NCBI GenBank assembly: GCA_031279295.1
Contig: JAITIT010000069.1
Coordinates: 1 to 14,358, forward strand
Source: Holosporales bacterium
GTDB lineage: Bacteria; Pseudomonadota; Alphaproteobacteria; RUG11792
Direction of reading: 5' to 3'
DNA length: 14,358 nucleotides
In this document: positions 1-7,617 of the stretch, piece by piece
How the letters are laid out: every line of letters starts with the position of its first letter
How positions within the stretch are numbered: the first letter of the stretch is position 1
Notes under the pieces: generated by a model
Told to the model about the DNA's origin: nothing
What the model saw: the letters and a program-made list of their open reading frames with translations, nothing else
The model's database searches: none
Translations under genes and position numbers: made by a program

Positions 1-259
1 ATATGTCTCTCAGCCTGATTCCAGAAGGTTTCTATTCCATTAATGTGATGATGGAAGTACACTACCACAGTATTTTTGTTGATATCTAGATCATTCTGCT
101 TATCTAGGGATGTCCCAAATCTTTATGGTAGGTTGTGGTTCCGTCTGTGCACACTGCCTTCAAATTAGTCTCATCCAACTCTCCTCCTTGAATCATAACA
201 TGAACATAGAGCAACATACCTTCAGGTGTTAGCTTCGTTCTATCATGGGTTGCAATGAC
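1..259 (-). pseudogene. IS1595-family (ISXO2-like) transposase remnant, frameshifted and partial
   Basis: Read on the minus strand, two frames together give a continuous match to the C-terminal half of an ISXO2-like DDE transposase. The first frame runs from about 259 to a stop at 104-106 and contains GGELDETNLKAVCTDGTTTY, with the Asp of the 'TDG' block. The second frame runs from about 104 to the window edge and contains HINGIETFWNQAERH, the family's HINGIExFW signature. The shift between frames lies near 107. A TGA closes the first frame just upstream, and I see no start or N-terminal domain between it and rnj. The element is therefore broken in at least two places and cut by the window edge. 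I see no intact terminal inverted repeat or target duplication. The family assignment rests on motif recognition only. Confidence 0.7.
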
Positions 260-279
260 TCACTCCTTAGTGGTATAAT
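250..279 (+). promoter_or_regulatory. Sigma70-type promoter candidate upstream of rnj
   Basis: A TTGCAA hexamer at 250-255 is followed, after an 18-base spacer, by a perfect TATAAT at 274-279. Transcription would start near 286 and give rnj a leader of about 130 bases. It sits at the boundary of the transposase remnant. A 9-base inverted repeat (259-267 and 297-305) brackets the -10 box. I see no better promoter closer to rnj; TTGACT at 346-351 has no good -10 partner. Promoter activity is inferred, not shown. Confidence 0.5.
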
Positions 280-305
280 AGTAGGGGTTTGGAGAGAGGA
301 GTGAG
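259..305. repeat. 9-bp inverted repeat around the rnj -10 box
   Basis: CTCACTCCT at 259-267 is the exact reverse complement of AGGAGTGAG at 297-305, with a 29-base loop that contains the TATAAT at 274-279. The left arm lies in the promoter spacer and the right arm just downstream of the expected start site. It could be an operator or a leftover of the mobile element. A run of eight G at 316-323 follows. Confidence 0.4.
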
Positions 306-414
306 CCTCCAAGTTGGGGGGGGTGTACAGTTTCATAAATGAGGCTTGACTAAATACGACTGAAAATGCAATGCTAACTCGTCTGGTATGACGCTACAAA
401 GATGAGTTTCAAGT

Positions 415-2073
415 ATGCTTACAAAGAAGGATGAGCTTATAATTTTACCACTGGGCGGCCTTGAGCAAATAGGCGCGAACTGCACTATGATAGGACACGA
501 TAATGAATGGATCATCGTGGATCTTGGGATAGCTTTTTACGATAGGCTTGGAATAGAAGTGTTAACTCCGGACGTGTCATTTCCTGTATCAGTTAAGGAT
601 CACATAAAGGGATTGCTTGTAACACATGCTCATGAGGATCACATAGGGGCCATACAGTATCTGTGGCCTCAACTACGTTGTCCTATATACCTAACAGAAT
701 TTCCTGCGGCTATCCTTAGGCAGAAGTTTAAAGAATACAAATGGGGTGACGAAGTTGAGGTTCATGTTACGCAGACGAGAAATCCAATTGACATCGGTGT
801 TTTCAATGTTGAGTTCGTCTCCTTGTCTCACTCCATTCTCGGGTCATGTGGTCTTAATATCAAGACGAGTGCTGGTACCATATTTCACACCGGTGACTGG
901 AAGATAGATTCTGGAGCTCTTCTCAGAGATGAGATGGACGAGGAGAGACTAATCGAGATAGGGAAGGGTGGGGTAGGGTGCCTGCTATGCGACTCCACCA
1001 ATGTTCTTATCGACGATGAAGTCGGATCCGAGGACGATGTTAGAGAAGCACTAGTCAGAGTCATCTCTCGGTATAAGAAAGAGAGGATAACGGTTACGTG
1101 CTTCGCATCCAACATTGCGAGGATGGAGACAGTATTCCATATCGCGAAAAAGGTGGGGAGGAAGGTTGCAATCATTGGACGGTCGATGCACAGAATGATG
1201 GAGGCTGTGGCGGAAACATCATACTACTCAAAGGAGTTTAAGGACAGCGTCGGTGGCGTACTCTCAGAGGAAGAGGTAGCCAGCATGCCTCCTGAGAGGG
1301 TTATCTTGATGTGTACTGGTTCTCAAGGAGAAGCTAGATCCGCTCTGCATAGACTAGCTCGTGGAGAGAATAGAGTGATAAAGCTTGGCAGCATGGATGT
1401 CGTTCTGTTCTCATCTAAGGTAATTCCTGGAAATGAACTTGATATCAGAGAGATGCAAAACCTTCTTGTAAAGAATGGAGTTGAGGTAGTAGCTACGGAT
1501 ACAGAGGATGACATACATGTTTCAGGCCACCCTAGCAAAGACTCGCTCGTGAAGATGTACGAGTGGATCAAGCCGCAGACATTTATCCCGATTCACGGGG
1601 ATGCGAGGATGCTGTACGCTCACAAACGTTTTGCAGAACAGAGTGGCATCAAGAACACATTGTTAGCGGAGTCAGGTGATATCATAAGGTATAAGGATGG
1701 TACCCTAGAGAAGGTGGGGCATAGGGATGTCTCATTTGATGCTATTGACGAGGATAACATAATTCCTCTGGATGCTACTTCGATACGTGAGAGAGATGTG
1801 ATGTCGTGCAATGGTCACGTCAGCGTCAGCTTTGTGATGTCGGCACATAACAAGATTTTCGGAACGCCTAATATCCGTATCAATGGGGTTCATGTTAGTC
1901 GGAGTGATTTTAAGAAGCTGGGAAAGTGGATCGCTCAGGCAGTTATATCAGAAGTGCTCAAGAAACCTGATGCCCTGGAAGAGAGATGTGAATCTGTTGT
2001 TAAAAAGATTTTCATGAAACATCTCAACAAGAGGCCGGTTGTGGCAATCCATGTTCATAAAATGCGGTCGTGA
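415..2073 (+). CDS. rnj: Ribonuclease J (metallo-beta-lactamase/beta-CASP RNase)
   Basis: A 552-residue RNase J, a cytoplasmic endoribonuclease and 5'-3' exoribonuclease used in mRNA decay and RNA processing. The metal site is visible as THAHEDH (residues 70-76), His139 in SHS, and HTGDWK (158-163, with Asp161). CDSTN (192-196) is another characteristic block. The beta-CASP insert carries FASNIARM (230-237), TGSQGE (301-306) and SGHP (370-373), followed by IPIHGD (391-396). About 130 residues of C-terminal domain complete a normal family length. The ATG at 415 has only a weak purine-rich ribosome site, but the N-terminus (LPLGGLEQIGANC) aligns with the family and no upstream start is needed. 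nuoN follows after 24 bases and is probably cotranscribed. The gene seems intact, with all catalytic residues present. Confidence 0.95.
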   Translation: MLTKKDELIILPLGGLEQIGANCTMIGHDNEWIIVDLGIAFYDRLGIEVLTPDVSFPVSVKDHIKGLLVTHAHEDHIGAIQYLWPQLRCPIYLTEFPAAILRQKFKEYKWGDEVEVHVTQTRNPIDIGVFNVEFVSLSHSILGSCGLNIKTSAGTIFHTGDWKIDSGALLRDEMDEERLIEIGKGGVGCLLCDSTNVLIDDEVGSEDDVREALVRVISRYKKERITVTCFASNIARMETVFHIAKKVGRKVAIIGRSMHRMMEAVAETSYYSKEFKDSVGGVLSEEEVASMPPERVILMCTGSQGEARSALHRLARGENRVIKLGSMDVVLFSSKVIPGNELDIREMQNLLVKNGVEVVATDTEDDIHVSGHPSKDSLVKMYEWIKPQTFIPIHGDARMLYAHKRFAEQSGIKNTLLAESGDIIRYKDGTLEKVGHRDVSFDAIDEDNIIPLDATSIRERDVMSCNGHVSVSFVMSAHNKIFGTPNIRINGVHVSRSDFKKLGKWIAQAVISEVLKKPDALEERCESVVKKIFMKHLNKRPVVAIHVHKMRS

Positions 2074-2097
2074 TAAATGTGTTGTTAGTTCGTAGTT

Positions 2098-3519
2098 ATG
2101 CTGTTCGCAAAAGAGCTGCTAACTGAGATAGCGTTTGCGCTTCCAGACATTATGGTCGGCAGTTCTTTCATGCTATTGGCTCTGATGAGATTGCTGTTCG
2201 GTAACCGGTATTCCAGTGGAGTATTCCCTAAATTGTCTGTCCTAATGTCTGGTGTTGGGTTTGTTGTGACCATCCTCCATGGGCCATTCGCAAAGGAATT
2301 TCAGACTACACTGTTTACATATAGTCATGATCTCTCCTGCATGAAATCCATTCTCCTTGGGGCTTTCACGATCGGCCTGACCATTATGAACAGGTTCAAG
2401 ATACACAAATCATTGGATTCATCAGTGTACCCTTTGGCATTTGGACTCATCACGTCGATCATAATATGCATCTCTGCAAATAGCTTCTTGTCATTGGTGA
2501 TCGGTCTGGAGCTATATGGCTTCTCCCTATGTTTCCTGTTGCTGATAGATAAGGAAGCTACCGAACTTAGGAAGACCGCTATGAGATTTATACTAGTATC
2601 CTCCGTCATGACCGCTGTGCTAATGTTTGGCGTAAGTCTCTACTACACGCAGTTCATGTGTTTGTCATTTCATATGATTAAGCTTGATGCGAGTTTAGCA
2701 TCGACACTTGGCAGCATCCTCGTTGTAAGTGGCTTGCTGTTCAAGGTTGGAGTCGCACCGTTTCATTCATGGATGGTCGACATATATGAAAAGGCTTCGA
2801 TACCACTGATTATGTTCATGGATACGGTATGGAAATTTTTTATGATCTTTATTTTTGCAAAGGTGTTCAAAATGCTGGTAGCAGGGGAGGGCGGTCAGTG
2901 TGAATCCATGCTGACCGTAGTCTCGATAGTGTCGATGTTGATTGGTGGCTTCATGCCCATTTTCCAGGAGAACATCAAAAAGTTTATTGCATATGCATCT
3001 GTTGGACATATTGGGTTTGTGCTGGGAGTGTTCGCAACGGCTCATACCATGCAACCGATAGCAGCTGCATTATCGTACTTGGCAACATACAGCATAGCGG
3101 CGATATGTTTTTTCCTGATACTTATACTCCTAGGAAAACATAGGCAAGTCAGGTGTTTCAAAGATCTTTCAGGGCTTGTACCCAGTAATACGGTGTTTGG
3201 GTTTATAGTGTTATCGTCAATGCTAGCTATGATAGCCTTACCACCGTTTGCAAATTTTGTGGCGAAGGTTAACATCTTCAAATTGCTGATTACGTCAGAA
3301 AACTACTGGCTCATTACTACCTCGATCATTTACTCAGTGCTCTCTGTTTTATACGTCGCAAAGAGCATGAGGTACATGTTCGTATCCACAACAGATACTG
3401 CAAATAGATTCGTTGATGTGGAGCAGGGCAGGGGGGTAATTGTCCTACAAGCTTCTATAGGGTTGTCAATTTTCTTGTATGACGATATTGTCAAACTGTT
3501 TTCCAGAGTTCTGGAATAG
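2098..3519 (+). CDS. nuoN: NADH-quinone oxidoreductase subunit N
   Basis: A 473-residue, highly hydrophobic inner-membrane protein of the antiporter-like complex I family (NuoL/M/N), which carries part of the proton-pumping channel. Family residues visible are the glutamate in IGLELYGF (Glu138), the lysine in FKVGVAPFHSW (Lys216) and the lysine pair in NIKKFIAYASVGHIGF (294-295). I assign it to NuoN by its length, its short N-terminus and the KVGVAPFHSW pattern; NuoL and NuoM are longer. The ATG at 2098 lies 24 bases after the rnj stop with no clear Shine-Dalgarno sequence. No other canonical nuo gene lies beside it, so the complex I genes are split up in this genome. It converges on pgsA with only 17 bases between the stops. 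Confidence 0.88.
   Translation: MLFAKELLTEIAFALPDIMVGSSFMLLALMRLLFGNRYSSGVFPKLSVLMSGVGFVVTILHGPFAKEFQTTLFTYSHDLSCMKSILLGAFTIGLTIMNRFKIHKSLDSSVYPLAFGLITSIIICISANSFLSLVIGLELYGFSLCFLLLIDKEATELRKTAMRFILVSSVMTAVLMFGVSLYYTQFMCLSFHMIKLDASLASTLGSILVVSGLLFKVGVAPFHSWMVDIYEKASIPLIMFMDTVWKFFMIFIFAKVFKMLVAGEGGQCESMLTVVSIVSMLIGGFMPIFQENIKKFIAYASVGHIGFVLGVFATAHTMQPIAAALSYLATYSIAAICFFLILILLGKHRQVRCFKDLSGLVPSNTVFGFIVLSSMLAMIALPPFANFVAKVNIFKLLITSENYWLITTSIIYSVLSVLYVAKSMRYMFVSTTDTANRFVDVEQGRGVIVLQASIGLSIFLYDDIVKLFSRVLE
3501..3516. repeat. Perfect hairpin at the nuoN/pgsA convergent junction
   Basis: TTCCAGAGTTCTGGAA is a perfect palindrome: a 6-bp stem with a 4-base loop, or a 7-bp stem with a 2-base loop. It lies in the last codons of nuoN, facing the end of pgsA. 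Neither strand shows a T-run after the stem, so it is not a standard intrinsic terminator. It may act as a transcript end stabiliser between the two converging genes. Confidence 0.4.
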
Positions 3520-3536
3520 TGAAATACCAGACGTGT

Positions 3537-4106
3537 TTAAGCTGCGGCTCGCACTAAAGCGTTATATCCTCTCCTAGCATACACAGCGGCAGTAAGACAA
3601 ATGCACACTATGCACAGGGGTCTCAGGATTCTGAGCAGCAAGCTACTATAGTCTAGTATCAACGTGAGCACACACAGTGTGAACACCAGTGCTGTGCATG
3701 CCTTGCTCAACAGGACAGGTTGCATATTGATCGATCTCTTCGTTACGATAGAGATTCCCCCAACTACAAGCAATGCTAGATCCCTTAAGGTTAAGATAAC
3801 CGCTATGACTAGCCATTCCAGGCTCCATCCCAGATATATAACCAATCCCCAGATGGCACAGTTTAAAAAAACCTTATCTGCCACCGGGTCAAGGATCGCA
3901 CCGAACCTTGATTCGACACCGAACCTCCTGGCGAGATAGCCATCCAGAAAGTCACTGGCCGCGCAGGCAACCAACACTATCAGTGTTGCACAATGGAATC
4001 CACATTGCAAGAGCATTATAAACAGCGGAGCGCAGAATAGTCTCAATGAACTCAATAGGCTTGGCGCAGCCCACTCGATGCATCGCCACCAGCTCCTATC
4101 CGACAA
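3537..4106 (-). CDS. pgsA: CDP-alcohol phosphatidyltransferase, probably phosphatidylglycerophosphate synthase
   Basis: A 189-residue inner-membrane enzyme that most likely transfers the phosphatidyl group of CDP-diacylglycerol to glycerol-3-phosphate, the first committed step to phosphatidylglycerol. The full CDP-alcohol phosphotransferase signature D-G-x2-A-R-x8-G-x3-D-x3-D spans residues 55-77 (Asp55, Gly56, Ala59, Arg60, Gly69, Asp73, Asp77). An N-terminal APSLLSSLRL segment matches the usual PNxLTxxR region, and several membrane helices follow. There is no ATG before residue 31. The best start is TTG at 4106, inside the end of ndk, giving an 11-base overlap and suggesting translational coupling. 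Length and motif fit PgsA, but another family member such as phosphatidylserine synthase cannot be fully excluded. Confidence 0.85.
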   Translation of the reverse strand: MSDRSWWRCIEWAAPSLLSSLRLFCAPLFIMLLQCGFHCATLIVLVACAASDFLDGYLARRFGVESRFGAILDPVADKVFLNCAIWGLVIYLGWSLEWLVIAVILTLRDLALLVVGGISIVTKRSINMQPVLLSKACTALVFTLCVLTLILDYSSLLLRILRPLCIVCICLTAAVYARRGYNALVRAAA

Positions 4107-4515
4107 TTTCCGTTTCGCTGAAAAAGAATCTGATCTCTATGGCGGCATTCTCCGGAGCGTCTGAACCATGAACGGAGTTCTTATCTATCGAGAGAGCAAA
4201 CTTCTTCCGGATTGTTCCTTCTTCGGCACTAGCAGGATTGGTAGTTCCCATGAGAGTCCTGTAATCATCAACAGCATTCTCTTTTTCAAGAACCTGAACG
4301 ACGGAAGGAGCAGAACTTAAGAACGCACATAGGTCACCGTAGAATGGGCGCTCCTTGTGAACCTCATAAAATTTTCTTGCTTGATCCAGCGTTATCAAAA
4401 TCCGTTTCTGTGCAACGATCCTGAAGCCTGCTGCCTCAATCATGCTGTTAATCTCACCGGTGATATTCCTGTCTGTCGCATCAGGCTTCAGTATTGATAG
4501 TGTTCTTTGTACCAC
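4096..4515 (-). CDS. ndk: Nucleoside diphosphate kinase
   Basis: A 139-residue cytosolic kinase that equalises nucleoside triphosphate pools by moving the gamma phosphate from ATP through a phosphohistidine. The N-terminal RTLSILKPDA has the conserved Lys10. NSVHGSDA (113-120) contains the catalytic His116. RPFYGDL and the Arg of YRTLMG are also canonical. Start is GTG at 4515, preceded by a purine-rich GAGAGAAAAG stretch; the protein begins exactly where the family does. It runs into pgsA with an 11-base overlap. In an intracellular bacterium that may import nucleotides from the host, this enzyme balances the pool. Full length, no sign of decay. Confidence 0.96.
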   Translation of the reverse strand: MVQRTLSILKPDATDRNITGEINSMIEAAGFRIVAQKRILITLDQARKFYEVHKERPFYGDLCAFLSSAPSVVQVLEKENAVDDYRTLMGTTNPASAEEGTIRKKFALSIDKNSVHGSDAPENAAIEIRFFFSETEIVG

Positions 4516-4550
4516 GAACTTTTCTCTCTAAAAATAGATCCTCATAATTT

Positions 4551-4580
4551 ATATTATGGAAACAAAAAGAATGAATCCAA
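4551..4580 (-). promoter_or_regulatory. Weak promoter candidate for ndk-pgsA
   Basis: On the minus strand, TTGGAT (4580-4575) and TAATAT (4556-4551) are separated by 18 bases in an AT-rich stretch 35 bases before the ndk GTG. Each hexamer has about four matches to consensus. It is the best candidate in the 103-base gap between tsaC and ndk, but the call is tentative. Confidence 0.3.
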
Positions 4581-4618
4581 GCAAGGGTCTGTAATCTGAA
4601 TCACACGGAATCAGGATA

Positions 4619-5278
4619 CTATAGCGACCTCACAAATTCAACAATTTCATTTTCCGACACCGGACCTTCTCTAATAATCTGATACGATCCTCGAGAACAA
4701 TCTATTATTGTTGATGACAGTGAGCATTCTGATGTACCACCATCGACTATCATGAATGTATCTGAAATATAATGGCCGAACGCGGTAACCGCAGAGTGAT
4801 AATTCGTAGCTGGTGGCTGTCCGTGAATGTTGGCACTTGGGGCCACAAGTGGCCTACCGAGCTTGGTTATAACATCAACTAAGAACTTACTGTTTGGCAG
4901 CCTGATCGCTACGGTACTCCCTCCTGCCCTCACGGATTCAGCAAGGACTATTTCATGACATGGTTCCAAGAGAGACACAACTATCGTGAGCGGCCGTTTC
5001 TCTTCGATCCAGAAATGGTGTGCTACTTTTGTAGCCTCATATGAGAGCTTTAAAAATTTTTCTGCCATTGCTATATTACAAATTAGGACAGGAAGCGGCT
5101 TTGATGCAGGCCTCTGTTTTATCCTAAACACGTTCTTTACAGCTGTCTGATTGGTAGCATCAGCTAATAGCCCATACACCGTATCTGTGGGAGCAACGAC
5201 TATACCCCCCTCCCCTATTGCACTCGCAGCCTTTGATACGAATGATACGAGATTTTGATCGTACATTCCTAGTAGCAT
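4619..5278 (-). CDS. tsaC: L-threonylcarbamoyladenylate synthase (TsaC/YwlC/Sua5 family)
   Basis: A 219-residue YrdC-domain enzyme that makes threonylcarbamoyl-AMP from threonine, bicarbonate and ATP. This is the first step of the universal t6A37 modification of ANN-decoding tRNAs. The nucleotide and threonine site motifs are present: PTDTVYGL (30-37), the KQRP block (54-57) with SKPL just after, PSAN (147-150), and VDGG followed by SST (178-190) near the C-terminus. The additional Sua5 domain is absent, so this is the short form. ATG 5278 is taken as the start; a second in-frame ATG at 5266 (residue 5) fits family alignments as well, and neither has a strong ribosome site. It is divergent from tgt across 162 or more bases and upstream of ndk on the same strand. 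Confidence 0.92.
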   Translation of the reverse strand: MLLGMYDQNLVSFVSKAASAIGEGGIVVAPTDTVYGLLADATNQTAVKNVFRIKQRPASKPLPVLICNIAMAEKFLKLSYEATKVAHHFWIEEKRPLTIVVSLLEPCHEIVLAESVRAGGSTVAIRLPNSKFLVDVITKLGRPLVAPSANIHGQPPATNYHSAVTAFGHYISDTFMIVDGGTSECSLSSTIIDCSRGSYQIIREGPVSENEIVEFVRSL

Positions 5279-5303
5279 CAGATGTTAGAGAAACCACATG
5301 GGG

Positions 5304-5324
5304 ACATGCGGTATTGTTGCATGT
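5304..5324. repeat. 6-bp inverted repeat in the tsaC/tgt divergent spacer
   Basis: ACATGC (5304-5309) and GCATGT (5319-5324) form a perfect 6-bp stem with a 9-base loop. It lies 26 bases upstream of the tsaC ATG. A TATAAA box on the minus strand (5337-5332) is close by but has no recognisable -35. It could be an operator; a stem this short may also be chance. Confidence 0.25.
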
Positions 5325-5536
5325 TCAAGTGTTTATAACAATAGACATCTCCTTCCTATGACTCCTTGATGGTATCCACCGTTATTATCTTCCCATGCCT
5401 TATTGAGTAAGCCGATAGATAAAGTTCTCTAGAGGAGAGTGTGTTTCAAAGTTTGGTGAATCTGTACAAGATAAAATTTGATAGCACACTCATATCAAAT
5501 TTGCTAAAATATCGCGCATTTAGCAACAACGATAAA

Positions 5537-6718
5537 ATGATGTTTAGTTTTTCTATCATCAAAAAGAGTGCTCACTCTCGTGCGAGGCTAGGACGTATCG
5601 CGACACCACATGGAACCATCAATACTCCGGCGTTTATATTTTGTGCTACCAATGCGGCAATAAAGGGTGTACCAATTGATCATGTGAAGGCATCTGGTTC
5701 GCAGATAATTCTGTCGAATACATATCACCTGATGCTACAGCCAGGAAGTGACATCATTAAAGCAGCAGGTGGACTCCATAAATTTCTTGGATGGGACGGC
5801 CCGATGTTCACAGACTCAGGGGGCTTCCAAATTTTTAGCTTAGGACACGGTGGTGTTGAAGCTGAAATTAAAAGCTCTCAACAGCTTAATGGAAAGAAGG
5901 CTCTGATCAAGCTGACTGAAAATGGCGCATGTTTCCGTTCTCACATAGACGGTAGGAAGGTTACGTTGACTCCAGAGTTATCGATAGAAACTCAGGTGGC
6001 TCTGGGAGCTGATATCATAGTTTCCCTAGATGAGTGTACTCCCTATCACGTTAATAAGCTGTACACGGCTACGTCGATGGAGAAAAGCAAGAGGTGGGCT
6101 ACACGTTCACTCAATACATTCATGAAGATTGGAGATGGTAGGCAGGCGCTTTTGGCAGTAGTACAAGGTGGCGTCTATCCTGACCTAAGGCAAGAGAGCG
6201 CACAGTTCGCAAACAACAACGATTTTCATGGATTCGCGATAGGCGGATCACTTGGCAAAACCAAGTCTGAGATGCACAAGGTTGTTGATGTTACAACCCA
6301 GATGCTTGATAAGACAAGATACGTCCATCTCCTTGGGATAGGCGGAATTGATGATATTTTCCATGGAGTTGAGTGCGGTATCGATACATTCGATTGTGTG
6401 ACTCCAACGAGGATCGCGAGACATGGCGCAGCAATCGTAAAGACTAGGGAGAATCCAGGGAGCTCGAAGCCATACATCTGTCTGGAAAACTCTAGGTACA
6501 GCCGTGGCTTTTCCCCCATTAGCGTAGAGTGTGAATGCTACACATGCCAGAATTTTTCTAGAGCATACATCCACCATCTGATCAAAGCGAGAGAGATTGT
6601 GTTTGGAACACTAATCTCAATACACAACATTATGATGATGAACAGGCTGATGACAGATATTCGAAACGGACTTGCCAATGATACGTTGGATACCGTCAGA
6701 CAGGAGTGGGGTTCTTAG
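5537..6718 (+). CDS. tgt: Queuine/preQ1 tRNA-guanine transglycosylase
   Basis: Replaces the wobble guanine of GUN-anticodon tRNAs (Asp, Asn, His, Tyr) with a queuosine precursor. Counted from a possible GTG start at 5441, key sites are Asp125 in TDSGGFQIFSLG, Asp197 in DECTPY, VVQGG (240-244), LGIGG (298-302), the nucleophile Asp318 in FDCVTPTR, and a zinc site of Cys364, Cys366, Cys369 and His395. The usual NAR after PTR reads IAR here. I place the start at the ATG pair beginning at 5537, because homology begins at MMFSFSIIKKS (393 residues, family-like). The in-frame GTG at 5441 has a strong AGAGGAGAG just before it, only 2-3 bases away, and would add 32 non-homologous residues. bamD lies downstream on the same strand. 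Confidence 0.93.
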   Translation: MMFSFSIIKKSAHSRARLGRIATPHGTINTPAFIFCATNAAIKGVPIDHVKASGSQIILSNTYHLMLQPGSDIIKAAGGLHKFLGWDGPMFTDSGGFQIFSLGHGGVEAEIKSSQQLNGKKALIKLTENGACFRSHIDGRKVTLTPELSIETQVALGADIIVSLDECTPYHVNKLYTATSMEKSKRWATRSLNTFMKIGDGRQALLAVVQGGVYPDLRQESAQFANNNDFHGFAIGGSLGKTKSEMHKVVDVTTQMLDKTRYVHLLGIGGIDDIFHGVECGIDTFDCVTPTRIARHGAAIVKTRENPGSSKPYICLENSRYSRGFSPISVECECYTCQNFSRAYIHHLIKAREIVFGTLISIHNIMMMNRLMTDIRNGLANDTLDTVRQEWGS

Positions 6719-6777
6719 ATCTGTGATTCAGAAGCTTCCCAGCGGGGCAAGACGTTGGATAACTCCAAAATTTTACA

Positions 6778-6791
6778 CTGAGCGAGCTCAG
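6778..6791. repeat. Short palindrome upstream of bamD
   Basis: CTGAGCGAGCTCAG is a perfect palindrome with 6-bp arms and a 2-base centre. A TAGAAT sequence at 6802-6807 just downstream could be the -10 box for bamD, but no matching -35 is seen at the right distance. The palindrome would cover the -35 position, so an operator is possible. Confidence 0.3.
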
Positions 6792-6850
6792 ACAGATGTG
6801 GTAGAATCAGACGGTTAGATGATGTGTACTCCAATCGTTCCGGGTTATTT

Positions 6851-7612
6851 ATGAAGATAAAGACATCTGCTGTTTTGCTGGCGTTGATAGCGCTACCACT
6901 TCTGTTAATCGGTTGTTCACGTGATGTCGACTTTGAGCAGCTGAAGCAGAAATCCGCTGAAGAGATTTTTGCACTTGGGCAGAAAGCAATGAATGAAAAG
7001 CGCTACAGCGATGCTGTAAAGCTTTTCGAGGAACTCGAGAAACTGCACCCGTACTCAAAGTTGACCATGCGTGCTCAGCTGCTAGCTGGAGAATGCAATT
7101 ACTACTCCAAAAAATTTGATGAGGCTATTGCATCGTTTGAGGAATTTGTTAAGGCGCATCCAACACACAAGAGTGTGCCGTATGCCCTGTACATGGTTGG
7201 GTTTATTAACTACAAACAGATGCCAATTATCGAAAGAGATCAGGATTACACCATTGAGGCATTGGAGTATTTCAATAGACTGCGTGAGGAGTATCCAAGC
7301 TCGGAGTATTCCACTAAAGCGGAGAAGATGGTTGCTGAGTTACGTGAGCACCTTGCAGGACGAGAGGTGTACGTTGCGAAGTACTACATGAAACGAAAAA
7401 GCTATGCTGCAGCGATCGGAAGATTAAATACCGTAGTAGAATCGTATGCAGGTATTGCGCATGTTCCAGAGGCGATGCACAGGCTTGTGGAATGTTACAT
7501 TGCAATCGGAACTATGGCTGAGGCACGTGTTGTTCATGCATCCTTATTGCGGCAGTATCCGCAATCGAAATGGACGGCGTATGCAGAAGCACTCATTTCA
7601 CGCTATAAGTAA
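6851..7612 (+). CDS. bamD: Outer membrane assembly lipoprotein BamD
   Basis: An essential lipoprotein of the BAM complex, anchored to the inner face of the outer membrane, where it helps BamA fold beta-barrel proteins. The start chosen is ATG 6851, which gives a classical lipoprotein signal: basic MKIK, a hydrophobic run, then lipobox LLIGC with the lipidated Cys at residue 22. The mature part is a series of TPR-like helical repeats, for example YSDAVKLFEELEKLHPYSK, then a second repeat with FDEAIASFEEFVKAHP. Total 253 residues, close to the family norm. An in-frame GTG at 6824 would add nine residues before the signal peptide and is less likely. rlmB begins 5 bases after the stop, so the two are very likely cotranscribed. 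Confidence 0.9.
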   Translation: MKIKTSAVLLALIALPLLLIGCSRDVDFEQLKQKSAEEIFALGQKAMNEKRYSDAVKLFEELEKLHPYSKLTMRAQLLAGECNYYSKKFDEAIASFEEFVKAHPTHKSVPYALYMVGFINYKQMPIIERDQDYTIEALEYFNRLREEYPSSEYSTKAEKMVAELREHLAGREVYVAKYYMKRKSYAAAIGRLNTVVESYAGIAHVPEAMHRLVECYIAIGTMAEARVVHASLLRQYPQSKWTAYAEALISRYK

Positions 7613-7617
7613 GGCGT

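Noticed and set aside
346..375. TTGACT as a -35 for rnj
   Set aside because: No convincing -10 box lies 16-18 bases downstream; the 250-279 pair is much better.
2767..3054. A 95-codon minus-strand open frame inside nuoN
   Set aside because: It is fully contained in a clear nuoN coding region, has no recognisable family motif and looks like an antisense shadow.
6226..6577. Two minus-strand open frames inside tgt
   Set aside because: They lie opposite conserved tgt motifs and show no protein-family features.
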